Origin: Candidatus Limnocylindrus primus
GTDB taxonomy: Bacteria > Chloroflexota > Limnocylindria > Limnocylindrales > Limnocylindraceae
Reading direction: 5' to 3'
Length of the DNA: 34,239 nt
Assembly: GCA_003670475.1 (NCBI GenBank)
Contig: QWRJ01000002.1
Location: 1-34,239, forward strand
Below the pieces are notes generated by a model. The model ran no database searches. It saw only the letters and a program-made list of their open reading frames with translations, and had not been told where the DNA came from. Both the position numbers and the translations under genes were made by a program. Shown piece after piece: positions 1-9,405 of the stretch; position 1 is the stretch's first letter, and each line of letters starts with the position of its first letter.

Positions 1-1
1 G

Positions 2-1198
2 GCGGGGTCTGGCTGGCAGCCCGCGCTCCTCGCACCCACCGAGCTCCTTGCACGGCAGCACGCCGCGACCGCGCAGCGACTGCTGGCGCCGCTCAACGTT
101 GGCGTTGAACTACTTGTTGGAAGCCTCTCGGCGCCAGAACGTCGACGCGTTCGCGCCGCCGCGGAGTCTGGTGCGGCCTCGCTGCTGATCGGCACACACG
201 CCCTCTTCGCAGAGGCGACGCAGTTCTCGGCACTCGGCCTTGTGGTGGTTGATGAGCAGCACCGTTTTGGTGTTGAGGAGCGCAGCCAACTCACCGCAAA
301 AGGGGAGGGTGAGCCGCACCTCCTCCTGATGACGGCGACACCGATCCCTCGCACGATTGCGCAACTCCTCTACGCCGACGTCGCATCCTCTGAGCTGCGT
401 GCACTCCCAGCGGGGCGCCAGCCGATTCGGACGGCGATTCGACGGAGCAGCGACCTTGAGAAGTTGTGGGCCTTTGTCGGCGCTGAAGCGGCGGCTGGGC
501 GCGGAACCTTCGTCGTGGTGCCGCGAATCGGTGATGAGGATCCAGGCGAGGAGCCAATCGGCGAGCTGGTTGGTGAGGCCTTAGAGCGAGCGGGCGAGGC
601 GGGCGTGGAGGAGGAGGCGAAACTACTTGCCGTCGCACTCCCGAAGCTGCGCATTGGTGTGGTGCACGGGAGGCAGCGCGCAGAGCTTCGCGCTCAGAAC
701 ATGGCCGCCTTCGCTACGGGAGAGCTTGATGTGCTGGTTGGGACAACGGTGGTTGAGGTGGGCGTTGATGTTCCGCGCGCAAGCGTGATGGTGGTGCTGA
801 GTGCCGATCGCTTCGGTCTCGCCACACTGCATCAGCTACGTGGCCGAGTTGGCCGCGGTGGGAGTGAGGGCTGGTGCGTCCTCGTGAGCGATAGCGAGGA
901 TGAGGTGGCGGCGGCGCGCCTGCAGGCGATCGAGTCAACACGCGATGGCTTCCTCCTTGCCGAGCGCGATGTAGAGCTGCGCGGCGAAGGCGACGTGCTC
1001 GGCACAGAGCAGAGCGGACTTCCGCCACTCCGGATTGCGGCGCTCTCACGCGCTGAGGACCGCGCACTCGCCGTTCTTGCGCGTGCTGACGCCGAGGAGC
1101 TCCTCGACAGCATCGGCCGTCCCCGTGCGGCGGCTCCGCCACCCATTGAGTCGTATCTCCGTGGTTGGCCGACCGACATCTTGGTCGGCACGAAGTGA
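2..1198 (+). CDS. recG: ATP-dependent DNA helicase RecG, C-terminal part (5' truncated by window edge)
   Basis: The frame is open from base 2 (AGSGWQPALLAPTELLARQHA...VVVDEQHRFGVEERSQL...LLMTATPIPRTIAQLLYAD...VGTTVVEVGVDVPRASVMVVLSADRFGLATLHQLRGRVGRG). DEQH box, TATPIPRT and QLRGRVGR helicase motifs are typical of RecG. Confidence 0.96.
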   Translation, partial: AGSGWQPALLAPTELLARQHAATAQRLLAPLNVGVELLVGSLSAPERRRVRAAAESGAASLLIGTHALFAEATQFSALGLVVVDEQHRFGVEERSQLTAKGEGEPHLLLMTATPIPRTIAQLLYADVASSELRALPAGRQPIRTAIRRSSDLEKLWAFVGAEAAAGRGTFVVVPRIGDEDPGEEPIGELVGEALERAGEAGVEEEAKLLAVALPKLRIGVVHGRQRAELRAQNMAAFATGELDVLVGTTVVEVGVDVPRASVMVVLSADRFGLATLHQLRGRVGRGGSEGWCVLVSDSEDEVAAARLQAIESTRDGFLLAERDVELRGEGDVLGTEQSGLPPLRIAALSRAEDRALAVLARADAEELLDSIGRPRAAAPPPIESYLRGWPTDILVGTK

Positions 1199-1219
1199 GG
1201 CGCCTGTGAGGATCTCCCG

Positions 1220-1822
1220 ATGAGTAGCCGGCTGCGCATCATCGCTGGCTCACTAGGTGGCCGCCTGATTGAGGTGCCAGAGGAGGGGACGCGCCCATTC
1301 GCCGATCGTGTTCGGCAGGCGCTCTTCGCTGTGCTTGAGCCGCGACTGCCAGGCGCTCGCGTCCTTGACCTTTGCGCCGGGAGTGGCGCCGCTGGCATTG
1401 AGGCGCTCAGCCGTGGCGCTGAGTCCGTCCTCTTCGTTGATCTGTCACGACGCGCCGCTGAGGTGATTCGACGGAATCTTGCCGGCCTTGATCTTGTTGC
1501 TCGCGCCGAGGTGCGCGTCGCCGATGCGGGGAGTAGCGCAGCATCACTTACGGCCAGTGGGCGAGCGTTTGATCTTGTGATCGCCGATCCTCCGTATGAC
1601 GATCTCGCCGTACGACGCGAGATCCTCCGTGTGCTCGGGGCGACCCCTTCACCGCTCGCCGCGCAGGGGCTTCTCGTCCTCTCCGGACGCAAGCAGAAGG
1701 AGGGTGCTGCACAGGAGGAGGGAAGCGGTCTACGATTGGTGCGAAGCCTCACCTTCGGTGAGACGGTGGTTGAACTGTATGAGCGTGATGGTGATCACGT
1801 ACGAGAGACGGAGGAAGCGTGA
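1220..1822 (+). CDS. rsmD: 16S rRNA (guanine(966)-N2)-methyltransferase RsmD
   Basis: SSRLRIIAGSLGGRLIEVP...RPFADRVRQALFAVL...VLDLCAGSGAAGIEALSRGA...DLVIADPPYDD; followed directly by coaD, as is common. Confidence 0.95.
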   Translation: MSSRLRIIAGSLGGRLIEVPEEGTRPFADRVRQALFAVLEPRLPGARVLDLCAGSGAAGIEALSRGAESVLFVDLSRRAAEVIRRNLAGLDLVARAEVRVADAGSSAASLTASGRAFDLVIADPPYDDLAVRREILRVLGATPSPLAAQGLLVLSGRKQKEGAAQEEGSGLRLVRSLTFGETVVELYERDGDHVRETEEA

Positions 1823-2337
1823 GCGAACGAGTTGGACTCTATCCGGGGAGTTTTGATCCGATCACGTTCGGCCACGTTGATCTGATTCGGCGCAGCCTGA
1901 GCGTTGTTGATCGGCTCGTTGTAGCGATCCTTCCAAATGCCACAAAAGAGGCGCTACTGACACTTGCTGAGCGGGAGGCGCTCCTCCGCGCCGTGATCGG
2001 CGAGCAGCTCGGTGCCGACGCGAGTCGGATTGAGATTCGTGCCGCATCAAATCTTGCCGTTCGCGTTGCTGAAGAGGCGGGGGCGAGCGTAATCATTCGC
2101 GGACTTCGTGCCGGATCTGACTTTGAGGCAGAGCTGCGCATGGCCCATGCAAACCGACTCCTCGCGCCGTCGATTGAGACGCTCTTCTTAATGACCGCAC
2201 CAGAGCACGCTTCAACCTCGAGCCGCTTGGTGCGCGAGATCGCGCGGTACGGCGGTCCACTCGAGCGACTCGTTCCACCCGCCGTGGTCCCCGTACTGAC
2301 GGCGGCGGCGGCACGTCGCAACCCAGCAGGCGGGTGA
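1819..2337 (+). CDS. coaD: Pantetheine-phosphate adenylyltransferase
   Basis: GTG start; VGLYPGSFDPITFGHVDLIRRS...IIRGLRAGSDFEAELRMAHANRLL; 4-nt overlap with rsmD. Confidence 0.97.
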   Translation: MSERVGLYPGSFDPITFGHVDLIRRSLSVVDRLVVAILPNATKEALLTLAEREALLRAVIGEQLGADASRIEIRAASNLAVRVAEEAGASVIIRGLRAGSDFEAELRMAHANRLLAPSIETLFLMTAPEHASTSSRLVREIARYGGPLERLVPPAVVPVLTAAAARRNPAGG

Positions 2338-2891
2338 GTCACTCCAGCGAGGCCCCCCTCACGCCAGAAGGGGTGACAGAGCCGCTGCACCTGATTGATT
2401 GCTCGCCACTTCTCTCGCAGTCATCAGGGACGAGTGCGCCAATCCCGCACTTCAGCGTTGCGAGCGATTCGGGCGGTGAGCGAATTAGCGCCCAAGCGCA
2501 ACTCCGCGCCGATCGAACGAATCGTGGCGTGCGCATTGTTGGTAGTGCAACTGGCATTCAGGAGGGCCTCTGCGCGCGCTGCCTTGCTCCGGCACGCGCC
2601 AACCTCCAGGCGACGCTTGACGAAGAGATCGTTGAGGAGCGCTTCGCAACGGGCGAGGTGGAACGCTTCGGACCAGGGAACTCCGTTGACCTTGGTCGGC
2701 TCGCGATTGAAGGGCTCGACCTCGTCCGCCAGCTGGTTCTGCACTGCGACCCTCCCTGCCCAGAACGCTGTGAGCGCTGCGGGGCGGCGCACCCTGTCGC
2801 CGATTGCCCTCAGCACGAGGTTGACCCTCGACTCGCCGTCCTGGGCCGCCTTCTGCCGCCCGTAGAGGGGGAGCCGAAGCGAGAGGGGTGA
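2334..2891 (+). CDS. YceD/DUF177 family protein
   Basis: GLCARCLAPA...EERF...CDPPCPERCERCGAAHPVADC...DPRLAVLGRLL; located directly upstream of rpmF, the conserved DUF177 context. Confidence 0.85.
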   Translation: MSHSSEAPLTPEGVTEPLHLIDCSPLLSQSSGTSAPIPHFSVASDSGGERISAQAQLRADRTNRGVRIVGSATGIQEGLCARCLAPARANLQATLDEEIVEERFATGEVERFGPGNSVDLGRLAIEGLDLVRQLVLHCDPPCPERCERCGAAHPVADCPQHEVDPRLAVLGRLLPPVEGEPKREG

Positions 2892-3013
2892 GCCCAACGA
2901 CCAGGTCGCAGAGGGTGGGCTAGACCCCCGCCGCGACGAGGGGGAGGCGGATCGGGTAGGCTTCGCTCTCCAAGTCATGCCCCTCAGGGCAGAGAGTGCG
3001 AGGTTCATCAGCG

Positions 3014-3216
3014 ATGGGCGTACCGAAGCGAAAGGCATCGAAGTCCCGCCAGGGAGATCGTCGTGCGCATCATGCGCTCACGATTCCGGCGATGGATCGC
3101 TGCGCGCAGTGCGGTGCAACCAAGCGCGCACATCACGCCTGTCTCGCCTGTGGCACTATCGGGGCCGCGAAGTGATCCGACGCCCAGCGCCGGACACGGA
3201 ACCAACTGACGCCTAG
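3014..3216 (+). CDS. rpmF: 50S ribosomal protein L32, with apparent frameshift near the C-terminus (frame-0 stop at 3173-3175; conserved tail continues in another frame to 3216)
   Basis: MGVPKRKASKSRQGDRRAHHALTIPAMDRCAQCGATKRAHHACLACGT (frame 0), then YRGREVIRRPAPDTEPTDA* in the frame of the listed ORF 2977..3216. CxxC...CxxC zinc-binding motif and DUF177-rpmF-plsX synteny. Confidence 0.85.
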
Positions 3217-3223
3217 TTAACCC

Positions 3224-4276
3224 ATGGCCGCGCCGTCAGGCCGCGTCCGCCTTGCACTCGATGCAATGGGCGGCGACCACGGTCCCGCAGAGGTAGTCCC
3301 AGGCGGCATTCGCTGGGCAAAAGAGAACCCGCATGACGAGCTGATCCTTGTTGGCGATGAGCCGCTCCTCCTGGAGCTTGCTGGTGGCACTCTCCCTGCG
3401 AATACCCGCATCGTGCACGGGCCCGATGTCATCGGTATGGATGAACACCCCGCGCAGGCGCTTCGTGAGCGAAAGGGCGCCTCAATCCTTGTTGCGACGA
3501 ATCTCGTGCGCGAAGGGCTCGCCGACGCGGTCGTCACCGCTGGTCACACCGGCGCCGGCATGGCGGCCGCGGTCTTACGCCTCGGACGCCTCCCTGGAGT
3601 TGATCGCCCCGCCCTCGCGGTGCAGTTCCTCTTGCGCGAGAAGCCGCTTGTGGTCCTGGACATTGGCGCAAACCCGGATGCAACGCCAGAGAATCTTTAT
3701 CAGTTCGCGCACATGGGGAGCGTCTTCTCAGAGCGTGTGCTCGGCGTGGCGAATCCGCGTGTCGCTCTCCTTTCGATCGGCGAAGAGAAGGGGAAGGGCG
3801 ATCAGCGGATTCAGCGTGCAACGGAGCTGCTCGACCTTGCCGACCTGAACTTCACGGGGAACGTTGAGGGACGCCATCTCGCATCTGACGAGGCCGATGT
3901 CGTGGTCTGCGATGCGGTGCTCGGCAACGTTTCAATCAAACTCGTTGAAGGGGTCACCACTACGATCACGGACATGTTCCGTGCGGAATTCCGCAGGCTG
4001 CCGCTCGGTCCGATCGCTGCGCTTCTGATGCGACCGGCGATCGCGCGCATTCGCGCGAAGCTTGACTATGAGCGCATCGGTGGCGCGATCCTCCTTGGCG
4101 TTAAAGGAAGTGTTGTGATCACGCATGGTCGCGCGCGCAGTCGCATGGTCTATTACGCCTGCGGCACTGCCGCGGACGCGGTTCGCGAAGGGATTAACAC
4201 GCGCATCGCTACGGCGCTCGCGGAGGCTGTCCCTGTGGCGGCCGATGGCCTGCCGAGCGGCCCACCCCCCTCCTGA
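3224..4276 (+). CDS. plsX: Phosphate acyltransferase PlsX
   Basis: RLALDAMGGDHGPAEVVPGGIRWA...VVTAGHTGAGMAAAVLRLGRLPGVDRPALAV...LDIGANPDATPENLYQFAHMGSVF. Confidence 0.97.
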   Translation: MAAPSGRVRLALDAMGGDHGPAEVVPGGIRWAKENPHDELILVGDEPLLLELAGGTLPANTRIVHGPDVIGMDEHPAQALRERKGASILVATNLVREGLADAVVTAGHTGAGMAAAVLRLGRLPGVDRPALAVQFLLREKPLVVLDIGANPDATPENLYQFAHMGSVFSERVLGVANPRVALLSIGEEKGKGDQRIQRATELLDLADLNFTGNVEGRHLASDEADVVVCDAVLGNVSIKLVEGVTTTITDMFRAEFRRLPLGPIAALLMRPAIARIRAKLDYERIGGAILLGVKGSVVITHGRARSRMVYYACGTAADAVREGINTRIATALAEAVPVAADGLPSGPPPS

Positions 4277-4277
4277 G

Positions 4278-4760
4278 ATGCCAGGGAAGAAGTCGCCAGC
4301 TGCGCCGCGGGACGCAGCGTTGCGCCTGCGGAGCGCTGGTCGTCGTGATGCACTTACCGCACTCTATGAGGCGGAGTTCGGGCTCCGTAGCGCTGCGGAG
4401 ATCCTCGGCCGGCGTGCCGCCTCTGGTGAGGTCGAGGGCGAACCGCTCGCGGTCGCGAGCGCGCTGATCACCCTGATTGAGGAGCAGCGGCCACATCTTG
4501 ACGCAACGCTGGAGCGTCTCGCCCCCGCATTTCCCCTCGCGTCAATGACCCATATCGACCGCACAATCCTTCGGGCGGGCCTAGCCGAGGTGCTACACTC
4601 GCGCGCGGCGGCGCCTGCGGAGGCACTCGCGGCCTGGACGGCTCTGGCTCGCACGTACAGTGGTGAGCCGGCACGAAAACTGGTGAGCGGCGTCCTTGGG
4701 ACGGCTCACCGTGAGGTGAGCACCGCGACAGCGGATAGAGATGGAGGGAGCGAGAGATGA
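4278..4760 (+). CDS. nusB: Transcription antitermination protein NusB
   Basis: ATG at 4278 is in frame with ORF 4125..4760; ALTALYEAEFG...LDATLERLAPAFPLASMTHIDRTILRAGLAEVLH...EPARKLVSGVLGTAHRE. Confidence 0.88.
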   Translation: MPGKKSPAAPRDAALRLRSAGRRDALTALYEAEFGLRSAAEILGRRAASGEVEGEPLAVASALITLIEEQRPHLDATLERLAPAFPLASMTHIDRTILRAGLAEVLHSRAAAPAEALAAWTALARTYSGEPARKLVSGVLGTAHREVSTATADRDGGSER

Positions 4761-5002
4761 GCGACAACGCACAGATCTTCCAGGAGCTTCAGAGCTACAT
4801 CGTTGAGCAGCTTGGCGTCGAGAAGGAGAAGGTCACCCTTGAGGCGGCCTTCATCGAGGACCTCAACGCAGACTCACTCGACCTTGTTGAGTTCGCCATG
4901 GGCCTTGAGGAGAAGTTCGGCGTCACGATTGCGGACGAAGAGCTGACCAAGATCAAGACGGTGCAAGACGCGGTCAACGCGATCGTCGAGAAGAAGGCGT
5001 AA
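4757..5002 (+). CDS. acpP: Acyl carrier protein
   Basis: IVEQLGVEKEKVTLEAAFIEDLNADSLDLVEFAMGLEEKFGVTIADEE; DSL phosphopantetheine attachment site. Confidence 0.97.
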   Translation: MSDNAQIFQELQSYIVEQLGVEKEKVTLEAAFIEDLNADSLDLVEFAMGLEEKFGVTIADEELTKIKTVQDAVNAIVEKKA

Positions 5003-5044
5003 GGTGCGGCGGCCCGCTGGCCGCCTGGCGCCACCCCTCCGATC

Positions 5045-5767
5045 GTGAGCCAGGCCGCAGACTCCACGCTTGACCACGCTTCGCGCGTTGCGCTGCGCCT
5101 CGGGATTCTTCCTGGCGCTGAGCCGCTCCTCCTCCTTGCGCTCACACACCCCTCGCGTCGCCACCAATCTGGAGCGACCGAAGATAACGAGCGACTTGAG
5201 TTTCTCGGTGACGCCGTCCTGGGCGCCGTGGTGAGCGCCGCGTTGTACACCGCAGACCCCACCGCATCTGAGGGCGACCTCTCTGAGCGCCGCGCCTCAA
5301 TCGTGAGCCGCATCGGCCTCGCCGATGTCGCACAGCGGCTCGCCCTTGATGAACTCCTCCTTCTCGGTGAGGGCGAGGCGCAGCGTGGTGGTGGGCAGCG
5401 ACCGGCCGCTCTCGCAGCGGCACTCGAGGCGATCATCGGTGCCGTCTATCTCGCACACGGATTCGAGGCGGCGGAACGCTTCGTGTTGACGCACCTTGAG
5501 CCTGAGATTGCTGCGCCACGTGCTGCCATCGGCAAAGGGATCAAGACGATGCTCCAGGAGTGGACGCAGGCGCGCAATGGTTCGCTGCCGCGCTACGACA
5601 TCATAAGTACGAGTGGCCCAGAACATGAGCGCATCTATGAGTGCGCCGTACGCATTGACGGGGGAGAGGTTGCGCGAGGGAGTGGCCCAAGTCGGCGTGC
5701 TGCAGAGGCGGCGGCGGCAGAGGCGGCGATTGATCTGCTCGGCGTGACGAAGGAGGCGGTCCTGTGA
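5045..5767 (+). CDS. rnc: Ribonuclease III
   Basis: GTG start; LLLALTHPSRR...ATEDNERLEFLGDAVLGAVVSAALY...ALEAIIGAVYLAHGFEAAERF; C-terminal dsRBD. Confidence 0.96.
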   Translation: MSQAADSTLDHASRVALRLGILPGAEPLLLLALTHPSRRHQSGATEDNERLEFLGDAVLGAVVSAALYTADPTASEGDLSERRASIVSRIGLADVAQRLALDELLLLGEGEAQRGGGQRPAALAAALEAIIGAVYLAHGFEAAERFVLTHLEPEIAAPRAAIGKGIKTMLQEWTQARNGSLPRYDIISTSGPEHERIYECAVRIDGGEVARGSGPSRRAAEAAAAEAAIDLLGVTKEAVL

Positions 5768-8700
5768 GTCGCCTCCGACTCCGCGAAGTTCGCCTCAGCG
5801 GGTTCAAGACCTTTGCGGATAAGACAACGATTGCCTTCACCCCGGGCATCACAGCGATCGTTGGACCGAACGGGAGCGGTAAATCAAACATCGTTGACGC
5901 GCTTCGTTGGGCACTCGGCGAAGCGGGTCGTGGTATTCGCTCAAAGCGCGTCGATGAGGTGATCTTCGCCGGCTCCGAGAAGCGACGCCAGCTCGGCCTC
6001 GCCGAAGTTTCGCTCAGCATTGCGAATGATGATGGTCTCTTCGACCTCCCCTTCACGGAGATTGAGATCGCACGTCGTGCCGATCGCGGTGGCGGTCAGG
6101 AGTACCTGCTCAATCGCGAGCGCGTCCGACTGCGCGACCTGAACGAACTCCTTGACGGCGCTGGGCTCGCTGAGAATGGACTCCTTTTTATTGGACAGGG
6201 TGCGGTGGATCAGGCGCTCAGCCTACGCGCTGAAGAGCGTCGCGCCCTAGTAGAAGAGTTTGCCGGCACGGCGCGACATGAGCGACGCCGCGCACGCGCA
6301 GAGTCTGAGATGAAAGAGGCAACAGAGAATCGCGCCCGTGTTGAGGAGATCCTCGCAGCGCTACGGCCACAGGAGCGCCGTCTCGCCACACTCGCGCGCC
6401 AGGAGGCTGGGCGTGACGAGCTCCTCTCTGAGGCGGTCGATTGGATCGCAACGCTTGGCGCGCAGCGCTCCGGCTGGTTTACCACTCGTCGCCTCCAGAG
6501 CCGCACCCGACTGAGCGAGGTGAGCGCGGAGCTCGCCACCGTCCGAGAGGCGCTGCGCTCCGCAGACGGAGAGGCGCAGGTTCGGCGCGTACGACTCGCA
6601 GAGGCGCGACTCGCCCTAGAGGCGGCGCGTCAGCAGCTTGAGGCGGCGCGAGCAACACGTGAGGCGGCGGAGCGGAATCGCGCACGCTCTGATGCGGAGG
6701 CAGCAGCGGTGCAGCGTGATACGGAACGACTCAGCGCCGAGGTTGCCGCTGCAGAGCGAGAGGTCTTCGCCGTTGAGCAGATCCGCGCCACCCCAGCCCC
6801 CGCCGCCGATGCAGAGGCGGCAGCAGCACTTGAACTTCTTGATGCCGACCTTGCAACCGCTCGGCGTGAGCTCCGCGCACTGAGCGGCGAAGGCTCGAGC
6901 GAAGCGGCGAGCGGACAGTCACTCCTTCGTGCAGAACGCTCGCGATCATCTGAGCTCGCGGAGACCGAGGCGCGCATCCTCCGCAGCGAGGCGGAGATTG
7001 AGGCGGTCGAAGCTGATCACTCCGCAGAGGAACTGATTGCGGCCACGGGACGTCGAGATACGGCAGCGGCCGCATATACAGAGGTGGCGAGCCGACTCGA
7101 ACGCGCAACGGCGGCGGTGACCGCCGCGGAGGCTGCTGAGGCGAAGGCGCGCGCCCTTGTTGGCGACCGCGACAGTGCCGCGCGCGCCGCTGAGGCGGAG
7201 AGCGCAACACTGCAGGGGCGACTCAGCGCGTTGGAAGCACGCCGCACCGCACTTCAAGAGCGTGCACTTGCACGCGCTGCGCGCGCTATCGGTGGTCGAA
7301 GCCTCTTGGCTGGTGTGGAGATTCGTGAAGAGGGGCGTAGCGCCGTCCTCGCCGCCCTCGGCGCACTTGCGCGCGGATTCATTGTTGACCGGAGTGGCGC
7401 AACTCTTCTTGATGATGAGCAGGGCGCGCTGTTGATTGAAGGGGTGACGCAGGCAGCGATCGCCGATCACCCAACACTCCCACGACTGAGCGGTGAGATC
7501 ATCAACGACCCAGACGGAGTCCTCCAGCGCATCCTGGCCGGAGTTGCGGTTGCGCCATCTGTTGCTAGCGCGCTCGACGCGCTGCAAGATCTTCCAGCCG
7601 GCGGGCTGATCGTTACGCGCGGCGGTGCGGTCATCCGCGCTGGTGGCCTCGTCACCCGAGAGACCGAATCCGAAGACGCGCTCCTAGATACCGAGGCCAC
7701 GCGCCTCGCTGGCGAACTTGAACGCCGAAGTGCCGCTTCCGCTGCGTTGCGCGCCGAGGCGAACGCTGAAGACGGCCGCCTTGCCGAAGCGGTGAAGGGG
7801 GCGCTCGCCAGCCGTGCGGCGGACCTGGCCGCGCGCAGCGCGATGCGCAGTGCCGCCGACCTGCGTGCTGAGGCTGAGCGAGATCTTGCAGCGGCGATGC
7901 GGAAGAGTGCAGATCGAGAAGCGCGCCTGCACCACCTCACAGAGACGCTCCGCAGCCTCCGCGCCAGAAGGGATCAGCTGCAGACGAGCGCTCAAGGGAC
8001 GACTGGTAGCGGCGGCGCCGCGCAGGAGTGGCAGGATCGCATCCGTGAGCTGACCGAGCGCAGGGGGGTGATCTCTGCTGCAGTGGAGGCGGACCGACAG
8101 GCACTACGGACATGGGAGATCGCTCGTGCGCGCGGCGATGCGAGTGTTGCCGCCGCAACGGCACGGATCGCTCGTGCAGCAGAGGAGCGGGGCGCACTTG
8201 AATCACGAAGCGCCGCACTCCAAGTGGAGCGCAGTGATCTGATCGGCCGCTCAGAGGCTGCACAGGTTGCGGTCGCTGAGCGAGAGCGGCTTGTGCAGAC
8301 ACTCGCCGAACAACAGGAGGCGATCGAGCGCGAAAGTGCCGCTGACGAAGAGAGGAAGCGAACCCTTCGCGGACGTGAGGGGCACCTTGATGAAGCGTTG
8401 CGACCACTGGAGCGCGACGCGCAGGGCCTTGAGTTTGAATATGAGCGACTGATTGAAGAGTTGAGCGGTGACCTCGCAGCGTTCGGGCGCCGTCTCGCCG
8501 ATGATGCACGCATTGCGGCTGGGATCCCGGCGCACCTTCGCACATCCGTTGCGGATCCTGCTGAGGGAGAGCTAGCTGATGCCGTTGGTAGCGACAACAA
8601 CGCTGCGCGCGAGGCGATCGCTCGCGAGCAGGCAGTTGCACTCCTTGAACACTGGGGTACAGCTGCCGGCCGAGGGGGTGCGGGGGCGCCGAGCGCACCT

Positions 8701-9405
8701 GACCCTGAGGAGATCCGCACGCTTGAGCGCCTCCGTCGCAAGATCGGTCCGCTTGATGCGGGTGGTGCGAGCGTCGCGATTGAGCACCGTGAGCTGCGAG
8801 ATCGGCTTGAGAGCCTTGAGGCGCAGACGGTTGACCTTGATGGCGCGATCGCCAAGGCGTCAGAGCTCATGAACGAGTTGGACAGACTCGTTGAGAGCAC
8901 ATTTGCTGAGCAGTTCACCGCGCTGCAGTCGAGTTTCTCCGCGAACTTCCAACTCCTCTTCGGAGGTGGTGACGCGCAGCTGCGACTCGCTACGGAAGAT
9001 GGCGTACGTCGTCCAGGTGTAGAGATCGATGCCCGGCCACCACTGAAGCGACGACAGCAGCTCTCACTCCTCTCTGGCGGCGAGCGCGCACTCACTGGTG
9101 TCGCACTCCTTCTCGGGATGCTTGCCGTGCGCCCGCTCCCATTCGTAGTGCTTGATGAGGTTGATGCGGCGCTTGATGAGGCGAACGTGACACGATTCGG
9201 TGATGCGATTCGCGAGCTAAGCGAGCGCACCCAGGTCATTGTGATCACGCACAACCGCGGCACTGTTGAGGTGGCAGATAGCCTCTGGGGTGTCACCGCT
9301 GGCGAGGATGCGGCGAGCCGCGTCTTTGGTCTCCGACTCGATGAGGCGAAGAAGATTGCCGACGCTGCCCGTGCTGAGCGTGCGGAGCGCGAGGCGATCC
9401 GTTGA
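5764..9405 (+). CDS. smc: Chromosome segregation protein SMC
   Basis: VRLSGFKTFADKTTIAFTPGITAIVGPNGSGKSNIVDALRWALGE; long coiled coil; C-terminal LSLLSGGERALTGVALLLGMLAVRPLPFVVLDEVDAALDEANVTRF. Confidence 0.97.
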   Translation: MSRLRLREVRLSGFKTFADKTTIAFTPGITAIVGPNGSGKSNIVDALRWALGEAGRGIRSKRVDEVIFAGSEKRRQLGLAEVSLSIANDDGLFDLPFTEIEIARRADRGGGQEYLLNRERVRLRDLNELLDGAGLAENGLLFIGQGAVDQALSLRAEERRALVEEFAGTARHERRRARAESEMKEATENRARVEEILAALRPQERRLATLARQEAGRDELLSEAVDWIATLGAQRSGWFTTRRLQSRTRLSEVSAELATVREALRSADGEAQVRRVRLAEARLALEAARQQLEAARATREAAERNRARSDAEAAAVQRDTERLSAEVAAAEREVFAVEQIRATPAPAADAEAAAALELLDADLATARRELRALSGEGSSEAASGQSLLRAERSRSSELAETEARILRSEAEIEAVEADHSAEELIAATGRRDTAAAAYTEVASRLERATAAVTAAEAAEAKARALVGDRDSAARAAEAESATLQGRLSALEARRTALQERALARAARAIGGRSLLAGVEIREEGRSAVLAALGALARGFIVDRSGATLLDDEQGALLIEGVTQAAIADHPTLPRLSGEIINDPDGVLQRILAGVAVAPSVASALDALQDLPAGGLIVTRGGAVIRAGGLVTRETESEDALLDTEATRLAGELERRSAASAALRAEANAEDGRLAEAVKGALASRAADLAARSAMRSAADLRAEAERDLAAAMRKSADREARLHHLTETLRSLRARRDQLQTSAQGTTGSGGAAQEWQDRIRELTERRGVISAAVEADRQALRTWEIARARGDASVAAATARIARAAEERGALESRSAALQVERSDLIGRSEAAQVAVAERERLVQTLAEQQEAIERESAADEERKRTLRGREGHLDEALRPLERDAQGLEFEYERLIEELSGDLAAFGRRLADDARIAAGIPAHLRTSVADPAEGELADAVGSDNNAAREAIAREQAVALLEHWGTAAGRGGAGAPSAPDPEEIRTLERLRRKIGPLDAGGASVAIEHRELRDRLESLEAQTVDLDGAIAKASELMNELDRLVESTFAEQFTALQSSFSANFQLLFGGGDAQLRLATEDGVRRPGVEIDARPPLKRRQQLSLLSGGERALTGVALLLGMLAVRPLPFVVLDEVDAALDEANVTRFGDAIRELSERTQVIVITHNRGTVEVADSLWGVTAGEDAASRVFGLRLDEAKKIADAARAERAEREAIR

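Noticed and set aside
832-1752. 306-aa minus-strand ORF opposite recG/rsmD
   Set aside because: Arg/Ser-rich shadow ORF in high-GC sequence; the plus-strand genes are unambiguous.
2977-3216. Listed ORF 2977..3216 (79 aa) as an independent gene
   Set aside because: Only its last part (YRGREVIRR...) is meaningful, as the frame-shifted C-terminus of L32; the rest is out-of-frame rpmF.
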